Source of the DNA: Allacma fusca
Taxonomy: Eukaryota; Arthropoda; Collembola; Symphypleona; Sminthuridae
Assembly: GCA_947179485.1 (NCBI GenBank)
Contig: OX359245.1
Location: forward strand, 33,901,067 to 33,965,066
Reading direction: 5' to 3'
DNA length: 64,000 nucleotides
This document shows positions 35,792-46,563 of this stretch, piece by piece. Under the pieces are notes generated by a model. That model was not told the origin of the DNA and did no database searches. It worked only from the letters and a program-made list of their open reading frames with translations. The position numbers were made by a program, and so were the translations under genes. Each line of letters begins with the position of its first letter. Within the stretch, counting starts at the first letter, position 1.

Positions 35792-37607
35792 TTATTCACT
35801 TAAATCAATGTACTGTTGCAGTAACTTTTCAACGGGATTTTTTTCTGCCCTTTGTTTCTTGTTTCTACCAAAAGATTCGTGATCTAATAACGCATTTATA
35901 TCATTGAATACCTTGAAGTCATGTAAAATCCTCATTTTTGTATTAACTACGTTTATTGTCTCATTATAGTACGTATCAATTTTATTGCTTAGAATATTTA
36001 GTATCTTCATTGTTTTTGCATCTTGAATGTACATATACAGAATTGCTTGCTGTATCATTTCAAAATCCTGGCTGCTCATTATTATGTTGAGAGTATTATT
36101 AGCTAATGTCAAAACTCCGTGGCTGTACTTTAGTATCTGATTAGGTTCAAAAGTTTTACAAAATGAAAATTCGAAAAAGCAATCCGCAATATAGCAGGTG
36201 CAATTCATACATGTACCAGAACAAATATTTGCAAATGTTGGTAATTTGACGATGAATTCATCATTGTCTTGTATTGTAGTATTTCCCATCAAATAGAATA
36301 CTTGTACTTGATTTCGGCTACTTTCGAACAAAGTTAATAAATTCAATTTGGCTGGTAGGCATCGTAAGTTGGCCTTATCTACACTTGAATAAAATCTGAT
36401 TTTTTTCAGCCAATCATAATAATCAGAACTAAGCCTTCCCAACGCTACTGTAGGATTTTGTTTGCTTGATCTAAACAACTTTATTTTTTTGACAAGCTTA
36501 GCTTGATCCCGTTTACCGAATCTTACATAAATAATAAATTTTTTCAGTTTTGACTTAAACGTATTGGCGAATGACATTGCTTCAACAGACGTTTTTCGTA
36601 TATCCGACATTACAGCTTCCGGTATACACTCTTTATATGCTTCCATCTGTTTGTTAAAACTGTTTAAATTAGCGACGCCTTCTTCGATTTCTCTAATTAC
36701 CATTTCAATTAAATTTACATTTTGTCCTGAAAGTTCATGTATCTTTGTCTTGTTATTTAAATTGTCAATTGTTGCATTCCAACACTCCGTTAAACTCCGT
36801 AAATCGTCCGCAATTAAAGCGATTTCATTTCCTTGCGTATCCTCATTTAGTGTAAGCGCTGCAATTGAATTTTTAATGAACTGCTCAAGCTGTTCGAGGT
36901 TTTGGGGGGGGAGTCGGACAATTTATTAAATTGCAATAAGTTAATATTTTGGACTTGCTCAGATACTTCTTTGATACTGCTGTTTTGCTTGTACTAGAAC
37001 TCAAGTCTATTCTTGCTAGAAAGCTGTCCAGCTCTGCCTCAACGTCTAATTCAAGATTTGCGTTTGTTTCCTCCTCACTTTCGTGGATTTCCAAAATGAT
37101 CTCTAAATACAAGCCATACAATTTACCTTTGACAATGTGGGTAGCTTGCACATGGTCCGAGTACAAAAGTGGAAATTGCAAATACTTAATCCATTTTGGG
37201 TCACACAAATCGGTTTTTTCTTCTCGAGTATACTGAATAATTTCAACAAATGCAAAAACTGAACTGGATGATTGTCGCTCGATTTTTGTATAACTTCCTT
37301 GTCCATGAAATCCTCCTTCAAAAATGTTCAGCAGCAAGTCCAGTTTGGATTCTCCATCGATCTCCAATTTGTCGACGTATTCTGAGTATGACTTTGTGAC
37401 TGATCTCTTCAATGTTGATCCCCCACGAGGATTATTTGTGATGTAAGAATTTGAATGATCCATGTCGACAAGCATGTATGGACGGAGTGCCTGAACCCGT
37501 TGGTCATAAAATTGATGTAATGCTCCTGATCTCCCACGGCTGGGTATATAAATCTCTCCATGAATAAGAACAGTTTCCAAAATTATCCAAGAAATTGTCA
37601 CAAACAC
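35792..37607 (-). pseudogene. Stonustoxin-like (SNTX/MACPF superfamily) gene, frameshifted, cargo of giant hAT
   Basis: Two overlapping minus-strand frames (36885..37607 and about 36900 down to 35792) form one gene interrupted at an eight-C run (about 36905-36912 on the plus strand). The N-terminal part has a hydrophobic signal-like stretch and the conserved GRSGALHQFYDQR start of this family. The MACPF/CDC-type domain follows (S-Y-x-E-Y near the start, HIVKGKLYG), then a helical FAT-like region. SNTX-like proteins are perforin relatives; fish-venom members are pore-formers, while roles of invertebrate homologues are mostly unknown. The first 'M' is a GTG just after a TTGTAG acceptor, so at least one 5' exon is missing. 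The break may be a real mutation, a frameshift site or a homopolymer sequencing error. Annotated as broken. Confidence 0.6.
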
Positions 37608-37621
37608 TACAAGAAAAACGG

Positions 37622-38350
37622 ATTCAATAAGCTTTCTCAGTTTTTTGTTTACCTAATAAACTTGATATACAAACAGTACCTGTATGTGTTGTTAACCGTC
37701 CCTTGATGTGTAGAAGTGATTTCGACCAAAATAACTCAATAAAAGTCTCCAATTTGGAACAACACGGCTCGTATTCTCTGTTCAAAATGATTCACTTCAA
37801 GCGGATTCACATTCTGTTACAAGGTGAAAGGAGGTCAAGTTGATTGATATATTATAGCAGATGTGCCTAGCAACTATATTACATTAAACTGCGCAGTAAA
37901 TGGTATTCGTCATATATATAAATACACTATTTTCAAGCAAACTTCAGCATGTGAAAGTCTCGCTGTATAGACACTTCAATTCTTTGGGAGTGTGTTCTAC
38001 AAACTTTGCAAACATATTTTCTTTGACTTGTATCCAAATCTGTCCAACATTTTTTACAAATATCTTAATATTAGAAACTTCCATAAAGCGATATTCTCAT
38101 TACTGTTTAAGTTTTAGTTTCCGAATGTGGATAATCATTTGCTACATTTCGGATAATCTTTCTGGAAAGCTTATTACCTATCCAACAATAATTAACCATC
38201 AAAAGGCGGTTGTGTGTGTAAGTATTTTTCATGTAAAGTATAGGCAGGCGCTTGTGCAAATGTCTTTCTGTGGTTTAATGCTTTAACGCTTTGCAAGTAA
38301 TGGAATAATTAAAAAGAAAAAGTATTTGACAGTAAATTGCATTTAGAACC
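37622..38350. other. Divergent intergenic region inside giant element
   Basis: Lies between the SNTX-like gene (minus) and the exons at 38351 (plus). It should hold the missing 5' exon of the former and promoters for both. I could not fix that exon. The 128-aa ORF at 37900 is unsupported. Confidence 0.4.
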
Positions 38351-38578
38351 ATGGATTTCAAGTTGGTGATCATCGGAGTTTTGCTTTACACAACGTATAC
38401 ACTGAAAGTAACAGAGCAGGTATGCACATATTTCAATAACTATATTCCATTTAAATTTTTCTTTTACCAATTGCAAATCAAATAAATTCAATCAAATCTT
38501 GTTGATCAACAGAAAAATCATATAGAGTATGGGACGCATAATGTTAGGCACTCCAAGGAATCAAAAAGATTTGAAAGG
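38351..38578 (+). CDS. Two 5' exons encoding a signal peptide and basic segment (incomplete gene)
   Basis: Exon 38351..38419 encodes MDFKLVIIGVLLYTTYTLKV, a clear signal peptide, and ends at CAG|GTATGC. Exon 38513..38578 (acceptor CAACAG, donor AGG|GTAAGT) adds 22 mostly charged residues. Both junctions are phase 0. The next good acceptor is TTTATAG at 39112, directly before the transposase ATG and in phase. A secreted leader on a transposase is unexpected, so these may belong to a separate small gene whose later exons I did not find. Confidence 0.4.
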
Positions 38579-39112
38579 GTAAGTTTTACTTATTTACTTT
38601 CGAAAGGTTAAAAAGAAAATTGGGACAAGTGCAGTTGTACAGTAATTGAAATGTTAAGTTTTATGATTTTACTACTTAATACGACAAAACTTTAAACATC
38701 TACTCAAATATGAGTGAGCAAATAAATTATTACAATTAATTTATTACAAATGATTTTACAACAACCGGATTAGTGTCACTGGTTAATAATATGATAGTAA
38801 TGATATGTGATGACAGCATACTTTGTTTTCACAATATTATATTTTGTACTTTTGTATATAAGTACTAATACAAGTATTGCTATACGGTTTGATTGTTATT
38901 GTACGTTGACAAAATCTCTTAAAACGACTTTTACTACTTGAATCGGGAGTTTTGAGACGAGATTATTTCAAAATTCCACACTTTTTGCTGTTTCGATTCT
39001 TTTGTAAAACTTTTGTAAAATACTAAACTGGAAAATGGACCATTCTAACTTATGAAAACCAAATACATATTTTGCCGATGTCTTATTTATTTGTGTTGCA
39101 TTCGGTTTATAG

Positions 39113-42100
39113 ATGGTGTCCGGCATTCCACACAAAAAACGCAAGATTGAACCAACAATCGATGTTCTAATTTCCGAAGTAAATTTTGACAGCCCAATAT
39201 CAATTCAAAAGAAGTTTGTGGAGCTCGAAATTTTGAGGAAGAAAACATTTGGTCGTCCAAAAACAAATGTGTTGGAAGGTTTTTTTTTGCTTTTAATAAC
39301 ATCAAATCCTTTACAGATCGTTACTTCTGTCAATCTGGGTGACCGAAAAACATCTTTAGATCCATTTACAAATTTGGTTGTTGTTGGCACGTCGACAATA
39401 GAAAATGTTGATTACGATCTCAAATCGGAGAGAACCCACAATATTTACAAAGCTAGAAGTGATGCGTTTCCTTGTGCCGACATTGGCCCGGTGGGTGTAG
39501 TAGTAGTTTTTCAACCTAATAAAAATGAGAACCAAGATTTACTGTTGTTTAAATCTCCGCAAGGACAGTATCTTGCTACCACTTTAGAAAACGACATTCA
39601 GAAACGTACATTAATTAAATCTTTGGCAAAGGATATGGTAGTGATTGGTAGAAAGGCTCCTTTCAATCACTGTGAATTTTTTGACTCAATTTTTCCAGTG
39701 CAGACACAGCCTTATAATCAATACATTTTAAGAGATTGGGAAACACCAAGCAGTAACCATGATTATTCGTTAAACAGATGTACCGATGATAAATCTCCTT
39801 TTCAAATGTCAGTTTTCAAAACTGGAATCCCAACTCCGGGCAAAGTAAACGATTGTTCGGGATCACACTTTGTACTGGAGCGCGAAATTGCTTCTACGTC
39901 GGTGGATTCCCACTCGTTAGCTTCTGAAACTCAAGTTAATGGTTGCTATGCTAATTTCCCCAATGTCCCTACATCACGATATCAGAAAGTATCAGACGAA
40001 AGCTTTCATGCAATTCTTCAAAAATATTTGTCCTCACCATTTAACTTGTGCATAAGATCAGAAAATCCTGTAAGTGTTTCTGGTCCCGTAGGCACAACAG
40101 GTGAGCCAAGTACTAACCCACATAAAATTACACACGAATTTAATGATGGTTGGCAGACACAGTGCACACGATACTTGCCTTGGCAAGGAATTGTTTTAGG
40201 CTATAGCCAAATAAGAAACTGGATCGATGTGCTAGCTAAACCCACAGAATGCAGATTTTCATGTGCTGCATGCAAAAGATTTTTTGCTGATGGATTTCGA
40301 ATAGATTTTAAGCATAAATCTGACATACAAACTGACAAAGGATATTTTTCTACTAATCCCAGCAAAAACCAGGAACACATAATTTCGCATAATAGTAATG
40401 ATATACACAGTAGAGCACTTGTATATTACAAAAGTCTTCAGGACGCTTCAAGTAAAGAGGAGGCATTACATGTGATTAGAAAACAGGAATTACTGGATAT
40501 TGAAATTTTCCGACCAACAATATTAGTAATGCAATTTGTTTACACGGAAATAATGGCCGATGTTAGCTTCAATAAACATCCTTTATTTATGAAAGCGTTA
40601 TTAAAATTAGGAGTAAATGTCGGAAATGTTCAGCACTCGAGCCGCGCAAGCAAAGAAATGATGTCAGTTTTCTCTCGTGGGTTTCACAGTCGGCTCCTAA
40701 ATTTTGTAGTAACTGAACGCCCGTATTTTACCCTGATTCTAGACGCATCAACGTTTAGAAACATTCCTTATTTGGTTGTGCTTTTACAAACAGTCGAAAA
40801 AAACAATCCTAGAGTTTTTTTTTACTGTCTTTTACCTCTCGACGGTGAAAAGGGCGCTGTAATGCTTAATAATCTCAAAGATCGCATTTTAGAAGATGAT
40901 AAAATCAAACCGGGTTTTGAAACGTATTTTCGAGAAAGAATTATTGCTCAGAGTAGTGATAGTGCTAGTGCCATGGTAGGTACACAGAACTCCTTTTACA
41001 CTCATTTAAGGGATTATATTGGTAAAAATGTAGCTATAATAAAATGTGCGGCACATAAAATTCAACTGGCAATAAAGCATGCAATGAAAATAAACACCGG
41101 ACAAAAAGCAGATGGTAGCGAAAATAAATATTTTTTAACGTTTGGAGCAGTCAATAATGAGTTATACACATTTTACTACAGCAGAGGTTCCAAAAGGTTT
41201 ATTCACTTGTTTGAACTTGCAGAAGAAATGGGTTTAACGCCCATTCGGTTGAAATACTTTTTTGATATTCGGTGGGCTGCAAGCCATAAAGCTGCCATGT
41301 TGGCTATGCATACGGATTTCCATTTAATAAAGGCAGATTTAGATCAAATTTCAGCTGACAAAGAATTTGATGACAGTTCACGTAGGAAAGCAAAATTTTG
41401 CACGAAAAAATCGCAGATAAAGCTTTTTTTCCTTCGCTTTGCGAAATGCTAGATATTCTCGCAATATTTTCAACTATGTCACTTAGCTTCCAGGTACAGG
41501 ATGGGCTCATGCTTTCTAAAGCTGAGGTAGTTAGACAAGGTATAAAAGATATTGCGAAACTCAAAGTATCTATTGGAAAGTATTTACAAAATTATTTAAA
41601 CGAATGCGAATGCCCCAATATATGCTCAAAGGGAGGGTGTTCCCTAGCTCAGCATGATAATTGTGAGAACCTAATGTGGAGAAATTCTATTACTTCGTCT
41701 AAGGTTGCAAATTCTATAAACCTAAGCGAGTATAGAAGCAGCCTTTACGACGCACTTGATTCAGAGTTGAAGCGTTATTTTCCTCTTCAACTGTTAGAAT
41801 CTTTCAATTTATTTTCCCCAAAATATTTTAAACCCCAATGCCATGCAGATTGTTCTGAATTGTCAAGATGTTACAATTTCAATGGTAACTTTGAACTGAC
41901 CGACCCCTTATCTATGTTTGATAATATTTGTTCATTTTATCACTTTAGCAATCCAGACTGCTCATTGATAAAATCTGAATGGTCTCTGTTGTTAAGTAAT
42001 GTGGTGACAAATAATTTTTTAATGGAATATGCTTTTGAAGACCCTTCTAAGTTTTGGCCGTTAGCATTATCGCAGGCGGATTTAAATTGGTCACCTTTCT

Positions 42101-42402
42101 CAACAAAGATAATAAAGTATATGCTCAGCACTGGATTTTCGAGTTCAAGTGCAGAATTTAGTTTCAGCATAATAAAATCTATTCAAGAGAAAGAACGAGC
42201 AAGTCTGCACTCGGATACTCTTGAAATGATTTCACGAGTAAAAATAAATGGGCCCAAGGACTTCACAAAGATTGATATAATAGGGTATACTAAAGAGTTT
42301 TTGAAAAATCACTTTAAAGTCGATGAAGAAGCTAATGTTGGTGGTAGACCTCCGAATCCAGAAAAATTTAAAAACCTTTTTGAGAAAAGTGATATTTTCT
42401 AG
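39113..42402 (+). pseudogene. hAT-family transposase of the giant element (one frameshift)
   Basis: Frame 1 (39113..41452) passes into frame 2 (to 42402) at about 41391-41400, within AAAATTTT, where one base is gained or lost. The combined reading would be close to 1,090 aa. Features are a basic KKRK near the N-terminus and a Cys-containing zinc-finger-like segment (FSCAACKRFF, BED/TTF-type region). The RNase H-like core follows, with LILDAS (first acidic residue), SSDSASAMVG, and KCAAHKIQLAIKHA. The C-terminal hAT dimerisation segment is SSSAEFSFSIIKSIQEKERASL. This matches the ZNF862-like branch of hAT transposases. Apart from the single frameshift it looks intact. ATG at 39113 directly follows TTTATAG, so a 5'-UTR intron is likely. 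Confidence 0.75.
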
Positions 42403-43068
42403 ATATGTGTAAATTTTGAAGCATGCTTACTTTCCGATGTTTATCACGGGTGTAGTGTTCGTAAGTAAATGACCAATGTATTTCACCATACTAGCATAAA
42501 CGTAAAGGGTTCGTTTGTACTTAACATTTTATTTCGTTGTACGTATGGAATTAATAATTACGCAAATTCACTATGATAACATACATGTGTGTACTATATT
42601 CTAATTTAATTGTGCAATAAACTAGAAATATAAAGGTTTTAGTTAGTTTCTCAAATGGAATTTTGCCATACTCAGGTTAACATAATTCTGTCGTCGCGGA
42701 GAAATTTCTGAATCACGAATACTTTGCCTGCCAGTTAATTTAAGTTAAATTGGTTTGGGAGATACATTTTTGTGATACATTCATCGATAATCTACTCAGC
42801 TTCGCCCCTAAAGTAGTAAATGTAATAACAAATTAAAAGCATTATTTTGTAAAGTAATAAATAATGCCATCGTATCAGGTACTTGTATCTATAATTATAT
42901 CATTGTTGCTATGGTAGTCGTAGTTTCCATACTGTTTGCAGCAAAACAAAATTTAAATTCATTGTTGTAAATAAATCAAGTCCATTAGATTCAGTATCAC
43001 ACTTCGTCTCTTCATTACGTACATTCACTACCGCGGCTTGTTGTTGTGTTTTCTACAATTATCTAAAA
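42403..43068. other. 3' flank of transposase, no gene seen
   Basis: AT-rich; AATAAA near 42618. GCTTCGCCCCTAAAG at 42796 echoes the TIR-internal word at 43555. Confidence 0.4.
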
Positions 43069-43438
43069 ATGGTTTCAAACACTGTTGAGTTGTATATCTT
43101 ATACATAAATGGGAGTCTTAATACCACCAAAACAATTTTCAATGATTTGGTTAGCATCACCAATAATACGGACTTTGATCAGGATGAAAGCCAATGGCCT
43201 ACATGGGGGTAACAAACAAATATTATTTGTAATTTATTTTGTTTTTCATTATTTCATTAACATTTGTATTACTTTTTTCAGAGCCGGTGCATTGGCGGGG
43301 ATACTTGCCCTTCTGGTGCTTGTTATCTGGTGTGCATTGGAGTGCTGGCGGTGGCGGCTTAAGCGTGAGCTGAAAACAGAAGCACCATTGCCTAATGATT
43401 CTGTGCAGTTGAGTAGAGTTGAAGTTCTCAGCCTCTAA
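43069..43438 (+). CDS. Small single-pass membrane protein (cargo of giant hAT)
   Basis: Exons 43069..43208 (donor GG|GTAACA) and 43282..43438 (acceptor TTTTTTCAG) join in phase 2, giving 98 aa. The first exon has N-glycosylation sequons (NTT, NNT). The second encodes a TM helix (AGALAGILALLVLVIWCALE), then a basic stop-transfer WRWRLKRELK and a short tail. The layout resembles the C-terminal end of a type I membrane or envelope glycoprotein, but no upstream ectodomain exons were recognised. Not assigned to a family. Confidence 0.45.
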
Positions 43439-44795
43439 TCATTCCAAACACTTTACTTTCTAATCCATTTTTGCTAATAAATAAATTCGGTTTTTAAATA
43501 TTGTCATTTTGTGTATGCTATTGTTTTTTAGATTTATAAAAATATTACCTATCAACGCTTCGCCCCTTAGTGACTTCGAACGTAATGCTGGACTAAATGT
43601 TTGAGGTATTTTTTGTATAGAATGCCATTGTGTATAGGAAACAAACAATTTATAGCAGCCATAAAGCATACTAGGTAATCCACAATATTCAGTTGAAAGG
43701 TATCTTTCGCAAGGAGCATATTCTTTAATTCCATTAAATCGGTGCCTCGGTTACGTTAAACATAATGAACTGTGTAAGAATGCAGCCGACATTTGTTTCT
43801 AACATTGACAATTTTAATTTTAATTTCTGTAAAACATTGAATGCACGAAAATTATAAAATAGTCATGCTAAAAAGAAGAGATAAGTACTGGCGAGTTTTA
43901 ATTTCTGCTCCGGACCATGGTCCAGAATGACATTGAGAGCAATTAAATAATTGCATATTTTCCCGTCAAATTCTTTTATCCCCAGAAATGTCAGTTGTAA
44001 TTTGTTCCATGGGATTTCGTTAATTCATAAATTTTTAATTTGTGTAAGTTTGAGACCATGACCCTGTGATCAGGTCTGGTCTGGTCCTGAAGCTGGACCA
44101 ATTGTATCTGGTCTGGTCCAGGTGTTGAATCAGACCGGACCAGACCATACAAATCTGGGACCAGACCAATAACGGACCATTATAAATGGTTCAGACCAGA
44201 CCAATAACGCACCATTATAAATGGTCCGGACCAGACCATTGGCATCCCTACTAGCAACCATGCCTGCAGAGATATGCACAGAAGCTGGAGCTCACTTTCA
44301 TATGGAGTGACTGTTGTGTATTCTGCAAATTGTCGTGCTTAAAACTATTCTTCTAATTTTTCATCATTTTTGAAAAACAGTTAAAGTAAATTGTCCGGTG
44401 AGACTGTAACACTAGGAAAAAACCATGAGTGAACCCGCACCTGAATTCAATAGAGACAATGGAAATTGAAAATCTTAGCTCCACCCGTTGGAATGGTTTT
44501 GCGACTTTGTACTACAAAGTTGCAAGATTCAAGTAATTACTTGAAATCCAAGTTCGGTTTCAAGTCAATTCCAAGTTCGGTTCTCAAGATTTATGGACCC
44601 GACATTCAAGTATCAGATCAAGTTCGGGTTTAGGAAATATTACTTGCAAGCTATGACTTGGTATGGCAAGTAATTACTGGGACCCGAAACGCCAAGTTCG
44701 GGTACTGACAAATATCTACTTGAAAGTTCAAGTGCAGGTCAAGTTCAAGTTCGGATCCTCAAAATATTGAACCCGAACGCAGCTCTGGTACAGGG

Positions 44796-45795
44796 TGAGC
44801 ATATGAAATAGATTGATTGTATTAAACCTGTTTGTGGATAAAATTCCAGCAAATCAGTTTATTTATTACCTTAAAAATTTCCTATTATATTAGTAGCATT
44901 ACAAAAGCCTGTGAATATGTTCTGTGACCTAAAGAGTTGTAAGTTTTAATTTTACCTTGACCTATATATAGCTAAGATTACAGCCAGAATTAAATACAAA
45001 AACTGTTTTGATAATGCATCAGCAACGTGTTTGCAGTACGGAATCATTTATGTCTAGAAATTAAAATTGCTATTAATCCGTTAGTAAATTAACATTTCGT
45101 CCAAATTACTACGAGCGAAAAATAAATTTAAAAAACACGCCGGTCAAACTTTCCGGAAAAGTACCTGAAAAAGTGCAAAATTTGGCTTGTTAATTGTCCG
45201 GGTTTAAAAATATTGAAGTCAATTAAAATATGATTCTGACTAATGAGCTACATGCTGTATGTTTGATGTAATTATACATAAAATTATTTCGGTCCTGTCA
45301 CGTATGTAATTATACGTAAATATGTGCAATAACTGTACTGCAAGCTGTGTAGGAAATTGAGCAAGGTATAGTCTCACTTGAGTACTAATCAAAATACCGG
45401 ACAGTTTATGATGGATTTGAATCTTTTGGTCAAATACTGTCTTTTTATTTTCTCATATGTTTGACACAGTTATGACGTAATAATATTATTTTTCACGTTC
45501 AAGCTTAAAAGCCCATCATGTCCGGATCAATGTGGATTACAACTTAAAATGTTTCTTCACGCCGACATTTTAATCCCCATTTGATCCAAACATGACAACT
45601 TTACAAGATCAGTTGCCTAAAAAATGATACACTTTTTGTGCAACACGCTCATGTCATAATATTGCCTATGAATTCCCTTTTAATCAGCACTGATAATAAA
45701 AATTAACAAAGATTAGCAAATGAAACAAAGTCCTACATTTGAGGATATTATTTCAGTCTGGATTTAAAGTTTAATTTTATTTATTTATTCCGCAA
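44796..45795. other. 5' flank of CAP gene 2
   Basis: Diverged copy of the CAP gene 1 upstream region in its right half; no exon seen. Confidence 0.45.
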
Positions 45796-46563
45796 ATGAA
45801 GATCATTATTTTAGTTATTTGCTGCCTAAAAATAATTTCCGCAGCACCTGAGAATGGTATTACCAAAGTTTAAATTTTTATAATACAAGTAGTCATTTAC
45901 GGATTCAAATTATAAGAGAATATTTGTAATGAATAATAATATAGCGCATAATTTTTATTTTCAGCGGATCTGGTGAGCAAGCACATTCTTGATGGTATGA
46001 GATTAACTCATCAAGTAGACCCGATTGAATTCAGCGACAAGGTATAATTTATTTCCAAAAAATTATGGGATAAATAGTAAGTAGTTATTCGATTAAAACT
46101 TTTTACTGTTACAGTAGCTTACTAATTAAAACCTACTCCAAAAAAACTTTCAGCTCAATAACATTTCTGTGTTCCGCGCCAACTACCATGCCTTTGCAGC
46201 AACGCCAATTACTGATCCTGGCCTGGAAGTTCAGTGTCCTGGAGCGAAACCGCTGGTGCCTACGAGTTGCTAGATAGCTACCTAATTTCGGATCCATCAT
46301 TAAGTACTTCCAACCTGTATCGCATGGCGTTATGGACTTGGTTCGAAGTAGAATCTGGCAAAATTGATTACTCCGGGATCTATGACGATAAATTTGAGCA
46401 CGCTTGCCAAATGGTTTGGAAGAGTACAACTGAATTCGCATGTGGCATTAGCACAAGAACTTCCCATGGGCCAAACCCTGCCTTTTACATATCCTGCATT
46501 TTCAATCCACCTGGAAATGTAGCGGCGGATTTCAAGACCAATTGTCTTCCTGACGATGTTTGA
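45796..46563 (+). pseudogene. CAP-superfamily gene 2, single-base frameshift
   Basis: Exons 45796..45856, 45965..46041 and 46154..46563 correspond one to one with CAP gene 1, with the same phases. In exon 3, GCGAAAGCCGCTGG of gene 1 reads GCGAAACCGCTGG here (about 46250). This one-base loss brings an in-frame TAG soon after in the original frame. Downstream, the other frame stays fully open and highly similar (HACQMVWKSTTEFACGIS, YISCIFNPPGN). The otherwise undamaged sequence implies a young mutation or a sequencing error. Confidence 0.75.

Larger units (their letters stand above)
30170..44250 (+). mobile_element. Giant (~14.1 kb) hAT transposon with cargo genes
   Basis: The ends TAGTGATGCCAATGGTCTGG and the inverse of the right end (TAGGGATGCCAATGGTCTGG) are inverted repeats. 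The flanking octamers CTAGAAAC (30162..30169) and CTAGCAAC (44251..44258) match at 7 of 8 positions, as a hAT target-site duplication should. A strongly conserved inverted block continues inside (30228..30357 versus 43784..43915), and shorter matches (TCACTAAGGGGCGAAGC) reach 30482 and 43553. GGACCAGACC/GGTCTGGTC words are clustered near both ends. Inside are a hAT transposase (39113..42402), a chromodomain-C2H2 gene, a stonustoxin-like gene and two small ORFs. Autonomous hAT elements are usually a few kb, so this one is exceptionally long. Repeats at 31.6-34 kb account for part of the length. Confidence 0.8.
29828..44787. mobile_element. hAT-type MITE (CAAGTTCGGG family) split by the giant hAT element
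   Basis: The outer ends CAGAGCTGCG (29828) and CGCAGCTCTG (ending 44787) are inverted repeats flanked by a perfect 8-bp duplication, GTACAGGG (29820..29827 and 44788..44795). Only the first ~340 bp (29828..30169) and last ~540 bp (44251..44787) belong to this element. Both halves are filled with CAAGTTC/GAACTTG/CGGGTTC words. The interior is another transposon. The reconstructed MITE would be about 0.87 kb. Confidence 0.82.

Noticed and set aside
35792..37607. Initial idea of a viral envelope glycoprotein
   Set aside because: The N-terminal GRxxxLxxxYDxR motif, MACPF-type region and lack of a C-terminal TM fit the stonustoxin-like family better.
39205..39390. Minus-strand ORFs over the transposase and copia regions
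   Set aside because: Opposite-strand shadows of long conserved coding frames.
30170..44250. Maverick/Polinton or virophage-like element
   Set aside because: No protein-primed polymerase, capsid, ATPase or DDE integrase; 8-bp rather than 6-bp duplication; transposase is hAT-type.
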